This document shows positions 1 through 5,013 of a stretch of DNA of 5,013 bases, piece after piece. Numbering within the stretch: position 1 is the stretch's first letter; each line of letters begins with the position of its first letter. Under the pieces are notes generated by a model, which ran no database searches, was not told where the DNA came from, and saw nothing but the letters and a program-made list of their open reading frames with translations. The DNA is from an uncultured Thermoleophilia bacterium (GTDB lineage Bacteria; Actinomycetota; Thermoleophilia; Gaiellales; F1-60-MAGs149). The stretch covers positions 1 to 5,013 of the forward strand of contig CADCWC010000323.1 in NCBI GenBank assembly GCA_902806305.1, given 5' to 3'. The translations under genes and the position numbers were made by a program.

Positions 1-102
1 GCCGATTCGCACGAGGCGCACGACGACGACCGCGACCGCGGCGATTGCCACGAGGGACAGGACCAGCTGGACGTCGAGGACCGGCAGGCCATCGAAGCGC
101 AT
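1..102 (-). CDS. N-terminal fragment of a probable membrane protein
   Basis: Only the first 34 codons are in the window; the gene runs off the left edge. It starts with ATG at 102-100 and the frame stays open to base 1. The peptide begins MRFDGLPVLDVQ, followed by an unbroken hydrophobic stretch (roughly residues 11-28, rich in V, A, L and I) and then basic residues (RLVRIG). A short, slightly acidic N-terminus, one hydrophobic helix and positive charges after it suggest a signal anchor with the N-terminus outside, or the first helix of a larger membrane protein. There is no good Shine-Dalgarno sequence: only a weak AGG lies 5 nt before the ATG. A TAnnnT hexamer ends six bases upstream, which would make the mRNA leaderless. 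The family is not recognisable from this fragment. The gene reads in the same direction as the IclR gene but is separated from it by 129 bp. Confidence 0.6.
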   Translation of the reverse strand, partial: MRFDGLPVLDVQLVLSLVAIAAVAVVVVRLVRIG

Positions 103-108
103 CGGCCT

Positions 109-114
109 AGGGTA
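109..114 (-). promoter_or_regulatory. Possible -10 element for a leaderless transcript
   Basis: On the minus strand this hexamer reads TACCCT, matching the TAnnnT core of a -10 element. Exactly six bases (AGGCCG) separate it from the ATG at 102, so a start at the normal distance would fall on the A of the start codon and give a leaderless mRNA. No convincing -35 hexamer sits about 17 bp upstream. TAnnnT is uncommon in such GC-rich sequence, but a single hexamer is weak evidence. Confidence 0.35.
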
Positions 115-174
115 GTCGCGAGCGGGCCCCGTGGGCGGCCGCGGACCGGGGCAGGACGGTGGCGACCGGGACCG

Positions 175-187
175 GCCCCTGCGGGGC
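175..187 (-). repeat. Short GC hairpin in the spacer after the IclR gene
   Basis: GCCCC and GGGGC arms (5 bp) flank a 3-nt loop, 45 bp beyond the IclR stop codon. No T-run follows, so it is not a typical intrinsic terminator. On the minus strand the surrounding spacer (231-103) also has three imperfect copies of a CCGCAGGGG-like word. In sequence this rich in G and C both could be chance. Nothing else was seen in the spacer except the -10 candidate near its end. Confidence 0.2.
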
Positions 188-231
188 GGGCCCTGCGCGG
201 CGGGCGGGAGCGTCCCCTGCGGCTTGTGCGG

Positions 232-1047
232 TCAGGCGGACGCGGCGCTCACGTGCGCGGCATCGCGGCCGGTCCCCTCCCCGCCCGGCGCGCCGAGCCG
301 TGCCGACACGGCCGCCGCGGCCTCCCGCGCATGAGCGGCGAGCTCCGGGAGCCGCTTCGGGGTCACCCGGAACGCCGGCCCCCAGATGTGAACGGCCGCG
401 ACGACATTCCCGCGCGCATCGTGGACCGGGGCCGCGACCGCGTTCAGTCCGATGTCGTACTCGCCGATCGCCGTTGCCCAGCCGCGACGACGGACCCGCA
501 CCAGCTCCTCCAGCAGTGGCTCGAGCTGGACGAGCGTGCGCTCCGTGCAGGCGCGGAGGCCGCCACGGACGATCCGGAGCACGTCCCGCTCGGCCAGCGC
601 CGCGAGGAGCACCTTGCCGGACGCGACGCAGTGGAGCGGCGTCGGCCGGCCCGTCCAGTCGCCGACCGCGGCCACGTTCGGCGCATCGGCCTGGGCCACG
701 GTCAGCATCCGGTCACCGTCAAGGACGCCGATCCCCGTCGTCTCGCGGGTCAGCCGGGCGACGCGCTCGAGCTCGTCGATCGCGATCGATCGCAGGTCCA
801 GCGTCCGCTCCGCGCGCTGCGCGAGCCGGATGACCACGAGGCCCAGCCGGTAGCGGCCGCTCTCCTCGTCCTGCTCGACCAGGCCGCGCTTCTCGAGGGT
901 CGCGAGGAGCCGGGACGCCGTCGACTTGTGGAGGCCGAGCCGGCGTGCCAGCTCCGTCACGCCCGCCTCACCCTGGCTCTCGCCGAGCGCCAGCAGGAGG
1001 GCGGCCGCGCGGTCGACGGACCGGACCGCGTTCCCGTCGAGCGTCAT
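232..1047 (-). CDS. IclR-family transcriptional regulator
   Basis: This encodes a 271-residue cytoplasmic DNA-binding regulator, the usual length for the IclR family. Residues about 8-65 form the N-terminal winged helix-turn-helix: VRSVDRAAALLLAL, then VTELARRLGLHKSTASRLL (30-48) as the helix-turn-helix, and a wing ending in SGRYRLG. Residues about 75-250 form the GAF-like effector domain. It shows the family landmarks GRPTPLHCVASGKVLLA (133-149) and GEYDIGLNAVAAPVHD (195-210), followed by G-N-V-V-A-A-V-H-I-W-G-P. The last 17 or so residues are a low-complexity Ala/Gly tail. The ATG at 1047 is chosen because the homology begins there and AGGAGG lies 5 nt upstream. It follows the aminotransferase gene by 25 bp, so the two are very likely co-transcribed. 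IclR proteins usually bind small organic acids and act on neighbouring catabolic genes and on themselves. The effector here is unknown. Confidence 0.93.
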   Translation of the reverse strand: MTLDGNAVRSVDRAAALLLALGESQGEAGVTELARRLGLHKSTASRLLATLEKRGLVEQDEESGRYRLGLVVIRLAQRAERTLDLRSIAIDELERVARLTRETTGIGVLDGDRMLTVAQADAPNVAAVGDWTGRPTPLHCVASGKVLLAALAERDVLRIVRGGLRACTERTLVQLEPLLEELVRVRRRGWATAIGEYDIGLNAVAAPVHDARGNVVAAVHIWGPAFRVTPKRLPELAAHAREAAAAVSARLGAPGGEGTGRDAAHVSAASA

Positions 1048-1052
1048 CCTCG

Positions 1053-1058
1053 CCTCCT
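1053..1058 (-). promoter_or_regulatory. Ribosome binding site of the IclR gene
   Basis: AGGAGG on the minus strand lies 5 nt before the ATG at 1047, inside the 25-bp gap after the aminotransferase stop. It decides the start: the open frame continues upstream to 1296, but that part overlaps the aminotransferase gene and has no family similarity. Confidence 0.8.
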
Positions 1059-1072
1059 CGCTGTTGATCGCC

Positions 1073-2446
1073 TCAGTGGGCGGTCGCCTGACCGAGCTCG
1101 CCGCGGGCCCGGGCTTCGAGCGCCGCATCGAGCGCGGAGCCAAAGGCTCCGATGACCTCGTCCACCGTGTCGCCCTGGGCGTGGGCCTCGCAGATGAACC
1201 AGGGCTCACGGCTGTCCGGCTCGGGCATCGCGCCGCGGGCCTGCATGCCGACCGCGATCGCGTCGTAGAGCTCGTGGTCCGTGTTCGCCCAGTCACGGTA
1301 CTCCGATGGGTCGGTCTCCGTGAACATGATGCCGAACATCGACGGATGACCGGTGATCACGTGCGCCAGTCCGCGGCGCTCGAGCAGCTCGCGGATGCCG
1401 GCCTGGATCGCCTCACCGGTGGCGCGGATCGTGTCGAGCGCGTCCGTGTCGCGGATGATCTCGAGCGTCCTGACGGCCGCGGCCGCCGCCACGCGGTTGC
1501 CGGCGTACGTGCCGCCGTGCGAGACCTTGTCCGGCAGCACCGACATGATGTCGCGCCGGCCGCCGAACGCGGCGGCGGGATAGCCGTTGCCCATCGCCTT
1601 GGCGAACGTGCCGAGGTCGGGCGTGATGCCGAAGTACTCGGCGGCACCGCCGCGGGCGAACCGGAAGCCCGTCTTGACCTCGTCGAAGATCAGCAGGATC
1701 CCGAACTCCTCGGTCAGCTCGCGCATCGCCTGGTGGAAGCCGGGCTTCGGCATGATCCCCTGCGCGTTGCCGAGGACCGGCTCCACGATGATCGCCGCGA
1801 TGTCGTGCCCCTCGCGCTCGAACAGCCGGCGCAGGCCCTCGAGGTTGTTGTAGCGGGCCGGGATGATCGTGTCGGCGACCGCGTCCGGGATCCCCCGCCC
1901 CCAGGCGAGCCGGACGGGCGCATCCGGGTCGCCGAGCTGGCTCATGTCGTCCGGTGCGACGCTGATCAGCGCGTAGTCGTGGACGCCGTGGTACTGGCCC
2001 TCGAACTTCACGATCTTCGTCCGGCCGGTGTACGCCCTCGCGACGCGCATCGCGTGCATCGTCGCCTCGGTGCCCGAGACGGTCATGCGGGCCATGTCGA
2101 CCCAGCCGGTCAGCTCGCACAGGAGCTCGATGGTCCGGACCTCGTCCTCGCTCGTCAGCGAGAAGCTGACGCCGCGGCGCATCCGCTCGTTGACGTAGTC
2201 GTCGACCCGGTCGTCACCGTGACCGAGGATGACCGGCCCGTAGCCCATCCGCAGGTCCACGAACTCGTTGCCGTCCATGTCCCAGACACGGCCGCCCTTG
2301 CCCCGGTCGACGTAGATGGTGGCATCGCCCCAGGCCCGGAAGTTGGAGTCCGTCCCGCCCGGCATGTGGCCGAGCGCACGGCGGTACATCTCGAGCTGGC
2401 GGGCGCGGGCAACATCGCGGACGGGAGCGGGCGATTGGGCCGCCAT
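1073..2446 (-). CDS. Class III PLP-dependent aminotransferase, glutamate-1-semialdehyde aminomutase-like
   Basis: This 457-residue cytosolic enzyme has fold type I, class III aminotransferase features. Visible landmarks are NFRAWGDATIYVDRGKGGRVWDMDGNE-type N-terminal strands (35-61), SGTEATMHAMRVAR (124-137), which contacts the PLP phosphate, and FEGQYHG (148-154) with the ring-stacking aromatic. EPV follows at 222-224. IFDEVKTGFR (253-262) carries Asp255, which should bind the pyridine nitrogen. TFAKAMGNGYP (280-290) has Lys283 as the expected Schiff-base lysine, and HGGTYAGN spans 310-317. It most resembles HemL-type enzymes but is probably not the haem-pathway enzyme. The canonical GGG-P-x-GA context after the lysine is replaced by GNGYPAAAFGG, the usual LSGNP is YAGNR, and the C-terminal substrate-site segment differs. 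Pairing with an IclR regulator suggests a catabolic or amine/amino-acid transamination role; the substrate is unknown. The ATG at 2446 is chosen for GGAGG 4 nt upstream; the open frame before it covers the promoter. Confidence 0.92.
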   Translation of the reverse strand: MAAQSPAPVRDVARARQLEMYRRALGHMPGGTDSNFRAWGDATIYVDRGKGGRVWDMDGNEFVDLRMGYGPVILGHGDDRVDDYVNERMRRGVSFSLTSEDEVRTIELLCELTGWVDMARMTVSGTEATMHAMRVARAYTGRTKIVKFEGQYHGVHDYALISVAPDDMSQLGDPDAPVRLAWGRGIPDAVADTIIPARYNNLEGLRRLFEREGHDIAAIIVEPVLGNAQGIMPKPGFHQAMRELTEEFGILLIFDEVKTGFRFARGGAAEYFGITPDLGTFAKAMGNGYPAAAFGGRRDIMSVLPDKVSHGGTYAGNRVAAAAAVRTLEIIRDTDALDTIRATGEAIQAGIRELLERRGLAHVITGHPSMFGIMFTETDPSEYRDWANTDHELYDAIAVGMQARGAMPEPDSREPWFICEAHAQGDTVDEVIGAFGSALDAALEARARGELGQATAH

Positions 2447-2449
2447 GAT

Positions 2450-2455
2450 TCCTCC
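2450..2455 (-). promoter_or_regulatory. Ribosome binding site of the aminotransferase gene
   Basis: GGAGGA on the minus strand, with the GGAGG core ending 4 nt before the ATG at 2446. The spacing is slightly short, but no other candidate start in this frame has a comparable site. It sets the protein N-terminus at MAAQSPAP. Confidence 0.7.
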
Positions 2456-2499
2456 GGACGGAACGGTGGTCGGTGGCGTCGCCTGGACGCCGGGGCGCC

Positions 2500-2529
2500 A
2501 TCGTGGCACACGGTCCGTGCCCGAGTCAA
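2500..2529 (-). promoter_or_regulatory. Predicted sigma70-type promoter of the aminotransferase-IclR operon
   Basis: On the minus strand TTGACT (2529-2524) matches five of six bases of the -35 consensus. It is followed after 18 bp by CACGAT (2505-2500), which keeps the A at position 2 and the T at position 6 of a -10 element. Transcription would start near 2493, leaving a leader of about 46 nt with the ribosome binding site near its end. The position, between the preceding gene's stop and the aminotransferase start, is right. The -10 is weak, which would suit a regulated promoter. Confidence 0.5.
2505..2521. promoter_or_regulatory. Palindromic operator candidate inside the promoter
   Basis: The plus strand has GGCAC at 2505-2509 and GTGCC at 2517-2521. 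A perfect 11-bp odd-centred palindrome, CACGGTCCGTG, lies at 2509-2519 within the same stretch. The element fills nearly all the space between the -35 and -10 hexamers, so a bound protein would block RNA polymerase. IclR-family dimers bind palindromes of about this length, which makes the regulator encoded at 232-1047 the obvious candidate. The sequence is seen directly; the binding is inferred. Confidence 0.4.
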
Positions 2530-2568
2530 CGCGAGAATCGCACGAGGAGTGCTCCGAACCGAGTGAAT

Positions 2569-2616
2569 TCGCACGGATGCGCAAGCACCGCCGTGCGATG
2601 CGTCGGGAAGCGGTGC
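2569..2616 (-). repeat. Two overlapping inverted repeats after the methylase-like gene
   Basis: TCGCACGG (2569-2576) pairs perfectly with CCGTGCGA (2591-2598) across 14 nt. A second pair, GCACCGC (2585-2591) and GCGGTGC (2610-2616), has an 18-nt spacer. They share bases and cannot form together. Both lie within 60 bp of the preceding gene's stop codon and could act as a terminator or RNA-stabilising structure, but no T-run follows either. A further copy of the heptamer TCGCACG occurs at 2538-2544, so the arms may instead be protein-binding sites upstream of the promoter. Confidence 0.35.
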
Positions 2617-2623
2617 GTCGCCC

Positions 2624-5013
2624 CTACCCGTTCCGCCCGAACAGCGGCAGCTGCTGGTTGGCGCGCTCGACCTCCGGATCGAGCCCGAGCAGCGGCTCGA
2701 GGGCGTTGAGATCGATCGGGTCGGCGGCGAGGAACGCGCGGAGGTGCGGCCACTTCACGATGTGCCAGTTGCCGTCGCGGACTGCGGCGCGCAGGAGCGG
2801 CGACCGCGCGAGCTTGTAGCGGACCAGCTCGGTTCGCTCGGCCGGGATCGCGAGGAAGCGGACGAGGCGGTCGTCCTGCGGAATCCGGGCGTGCCGGCGA
2901 AGGAGCACGTCACCGAGCATCGCGGTCCACTCGACCTCGAACAGGAACGCGGCCCGGCTGCCGGCGTACCAGATGCAGTCGACGGCCGCGATGTCGTCGA
3001 CCGGCGCACGGGCGATGAGCGGCAGCCGCAGGTTCCGCTCGCGCTCCGTCAGCCACTCCCAGAGGCGCCGATCCCCGACCCGGCGGGTCTGCTCCCGCGC
3101 GCCGAGCCAGACGTCGAGCCCGAGGCGATGGCCACCGTCGGCCAGTGCGGCGAGCAGCTCGGTGTGCTCGTGCGAGCGCGCGACAAGGTCCTCGTCGGTC
3201 GTCAGCCCGTCAGCCCCGTCCGTGCGGCTCCGGTAGCTCTCCAGGCAGGCCCGGAGGAGCTCCGCGTCGGGCTGGTCGTGGGCGCCGAAGAGCGAACCGA
3301 TCCGTTGGCCGAACGCGCGCTCCGGCAGCGGGCCGGCCGTGGAGAGGAGGCTGTAGACGGCCCATTCGACCCGGTCCGCCAGCGATGCCGCCGCACCGCC
3401 CCGCTCGTCGCGGTCGCCGAGCCACCAGCGTCCCGGTTCGACCTCCACCAGACGCCGCTGCGTCGGGCGGCGCAGCTCCTCCTCGATGAGCGAGGTCAGC
3501 CGCTCGACGACGTCCCCGGTCGAGCCGTCGAGCGCCGGACCGGCGGGCCCGCCCGCGACGAGCCGGCGGAGGTGTCCCGCCTGGTCGAGGGCGACGAGGA
3601 TCTCGGTCGCGAGCTGCTCGAGCCGTGCCGGCTCGCCGCGGTGTGCCAGGACGGTGACCGCGGTGTCCGTGACGACCCGTGCGGCGTCTGCCGGCGAGAA
3701 CGGACGGGCGTCCACCCGTTCGGGCGGGGAGAAGAGCCCCGGTCCCGGCACGATCTCGGGGTCGCCCGGTCCGCCGGGAACGGGCGGCAGCGAGACGTTC
3801 GCCCGCGTCCTCGGCCCCGGCGGGGCGCTGGCGCTCGGCGGGGTCAGCTCGAGGACCGCGCCCCGGTCCTCGTCGGCGTCAACGAGATGCGCGCCTGCGA
3901 GCCGGTAGCCGGCGCCTGCCGCGCCGAGCGCCGCTGCCGCCAGGGGTGCGACGCCTGCGCCGTTCAAGAGGAGCACGGCACGTCCGTGGACGTCGAGGAG
4001 CGGCTCGATCCCCTCCAGCGCGCGGCGGACGGCGACCACACTCCAGCCGGCCGGCGGCACGAACGGCGGCCCCAGGAGCGGCTCGACCGGGAGCGTCCGG
4101 ACCGCCTCTGCACCGAGGGTCCAGCCGGTGGCGTGGAACGCGAGCGCCAGTCCCTGCTGCGTCGGGGTGGCGGGCGGCTGCCCGATCGCGAGCCGCACGG
4201 GTCGCGGGCGATCCTGCTCGACGAGCTCGCTCGCCTGGCGGGCCAGGTCGTCCAGCACCGTCGGCCCGACCGCCGTGACGAGCACGCCGCTCGGGTCGTC
4301 CGCGAGCTCGCGCAGCGTCGGGATGAAGCGGGCGTGACCAGAGGTGTCCGTCGAGACCTCGTCCGGCTCGGGCGGCTGCGGCAGGCCGTCCCGGAGCGCC
4401 GCGAACGCGGCAGCAAAGGCGCGCCACGGGTGACGCTCGAGACGAACCGGTCCGTCGGGCTGCCGGACGCGCCCGTCGGAGATCTCGAGTGGGGCGACCT
4501 CCCCGTCCGCGCCGGCCAGTCCGCTCGCCGGCCCGATCGACCCGAGGAGCGCAAGCCGGAGGGCCGCCTCGATCGGCTCGGCCCGGACCGTTCCCTCGAT
4601 CGCCTCGGCGATCCAGACGAGGCCGGCAAGCTGCCGGTGGGTGTGCAGCCCGAGCAGGTCGTCGACCAGCGGGCGGCCATCGTCTGGGACCGGAAAGCGA
4701 GCCGCGGCGGCAGCCCGGATCTCCTCGAACCCGGGCCGCGGCCGGGATCGTTCGATGTCCCGTTCGTCGACCGGTCCCCGCTCGATCACCGGCTCCGCCC
4801 CGTCACCGGCGCAAGCCTGGCAGGCGATGTGGCTCGCAATCGGCGTCCACGACACGGCCGGGTCGCCGTCGGTCGGGCGTCCCCACTCGAACGCCTCGGC
4901 GACCGCCGCGGCCTCACAGCGCGGGCACCACGTCAGGAACAGCTCATCGATGGCCGCCTCGAGGCCCAGCTCGCCGACCGGCACCGCTGCGAGGGCCGCC
5001 AGCGCCGCCTCCA
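2624..5013 (-). CDS. Divergent Zn-ribbon DNA-methylase-like protein with a C-terminal nuclease-like domain (5' partial)
   Basis: The frame is open from the right edge to a TAG at 2624-2626. Numbering here counts from the GTG at 4984, but that codon has no ribosome binding site and coding character continues upstream (EAALAALAAV), so the true start is probably outside. C20-P-R-C23 and C55-Q-A-C58 form a Cys4 zinc ribbon. Residues 113-200 (LHTHRQLAGL, EAALRLALLGSI, HPWRAFAAAFAALRDGL) resemble the helical segment after the Zn-ribbon in COG1743 adenine-specific DNA methylases. In that family a DPPY motif follows; here the matching place (232-245) reads GVLVTAVGPTVLDD, so catalysis is doubtful. 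Residues 380-425 are a Pro/Gly-rich linker. Residues 535-585 look like a winged-helix segment. Residues 665-755 contain VDCIW and FEVEWTAML (682-690), like a PD-(D/E)XK core, then RTELVRYKLARSPLL. It could be a DNA-modification, repair or defence protein; the exact function is unknown. Confidence 0.75.
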   Translation of the reverse strand, partial: EAALAALAAVPVGELGLEAAIDELFLTWCPRCEAAAVAEAFEWGRPTDGDPAVSWTPIASHIACQACAGDGAEPVIERGPVDERDIERSRPRPGFEEIRAAAAARFPVPDDGRPLVDDLLGLHTHRQLAGLVWIAEAIEGTVRAEPIEAALRLALLGSIGPASGLAGADGEVAPLEISDGRVRQPDGPVRLERHPWRAFAAAFAALRDGLPQPPEPDEVSTDTSGHARFIPTLRELADDPSGVLVTAVGPTVLDDLARQASELVEQDRPRPVRLAIGQPPATPTQQGLALAFHATGWTLGAEAVRTLPVEPLLGPPFVPPAGWSVVAVRRALEGIEPLLDVHGRAVLLLNGAGVAPLAAAALGAAGAGYRLAGAHLVDADEDRGAVLELTPPSASAPPGPRTRANVSLPPVPGGPGDPEIVPGPGLFSPPERVDARPFSPADAARVVTDTAVTVLAHRGEPARLEQLATEILVALDQAGHLRRLVAGGPAGPALDGSTGDVVERLTSLIEEELRRPTQRRLVEVEPGRWWLGDRDERGGAAASLADRVEWAVYSLLSTAGPLPERAFGQRIGSLFGAHDQPDAELLRACLESYRSRTDGADGLTTDEDLVARSHEHTELLAALADGGHRLGLDVWLGAREQTRRVGDRRLWEWLTERERNLRLPLIARAPVDDIAAVDCIWYAGSRAAFLFEVEWTAMLGDVLLRRHARIPQDDRLVRFLAIPAERTELVRYKLARSPLLRAAVRDGNWHIVKWPHLRAFLAADPIDLNALEPLLGLDPEVERANQQLPLFGRNG

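Noticed and set aside
103..231. Intrinsic terminator after the IclR gene
   Set aside because: A 5-bp GC stem exists at 175-187, but no T-run follows on the minus strand, and similar stems are expected by chance in this composition.
159..1155. Plus-strand open frames of 224 and 309 codons opposite the IclR gene
   Set aside because: They have low-complexity Arg/Pro/Ala-rich products without domains, overlap each other in different frames, and shadow a clear IclR protein.
1048..1296. N-terminal extension of the IclR frame
   Set aside because: These 83 codons overlap the aminotransferase gene, are Ser/Arg/Thr-rich and unlike the family, and the ATG at 1047 has a strong ribosome binding site.
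926..2566. Long plus-strand open frame of 546 codons opposite the aminotransferase gene
   Set aside because: Its product is dominated by R, D, V, A and H in a pattern typical of the antisense frame of a high-GC gene, has no recognisable domain, and lies exactly over a well-supported aminotransferase on the other strand.
2447..2584. N-terminal extension of the aminotransferase frame
   Set aside because: These 46 codons cover the predicted promoter and ribosome binding site, have no family similarity, and would make the enzyme longer than usual.
2526..2819. Short open frames on both strands across the intergenic region
   Set aside because: They have no ribosome binding sites, biased Arg-rich composition and overlap with regulatory sequence or the end of the methylase-like gene.
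3879..4680. Minus-strand open frames of 182 and 238 codons inside the methylase-like gene
   Set aside because: They are out-of-frame Arg/Ser/Pro-rich translations of the larger frame, which has the Cys4 zinc ribbon and domain-like sequence.

Overview
The window is very GC-rich (about 70% by eye, with G or C at most third codon positions). It carries only minus-strand genes. The base composition, the class III aminotransferase/IclR pair and a Zn-ribbon DNA-methylase-like protein would fit a high-GC Chloroflexota or actinobacterial genome. No rRNA or marker gene is present, so this placement is a weak inference.

Layout in the direction of transcription (right to left). (1) 5013-2624 holds most of a large protein whose 5' end lies outside the window. 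It looks like a divergent relative of Zn-ribbon adenine-specific DNA methylases (COG1743-like). The visible part lacks the catalytic DPPY motif and ends in a domain with an FEVEW signature resembling PD-(D/E)XK nuclease folds. (2) 2623-2447 is a 177-bp intergenic region with two mutually exclusive hairpins just after that gene. It also has a plausible sigma70-type promoter whose -35/-10 spacer contains a palindrome, a good operator candidate. (3) 2446-1073 encodes a class III PLP-dependent aminotransferase related to glutamate-1-semialdehyde aminomutase. (4) After only 25 bp, 1047-232 encodes an IclR-family transcriptional regulator. (5) 231-103 is a short, extremely GC-rich spacer. (6) 102-1 encodes the first 34 residues of a probable membrane protein, possibly made from a leaderless mRNA.

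Functional reading: the aminotransferase and IclR genes almost certainly form an operon. The simplest model is that the IclR protein senses a substrate or product of the transaminase and binds the palindrome in the promoter at about 2500-2529, controlling both genes including its own. The substrate cannot be read from the sequence. The large upstream gene is probably an independent DNA-modification or defence-type gene. No tRNA, rRNA, CRISPR array, insertion sequence or phage feature was seen.
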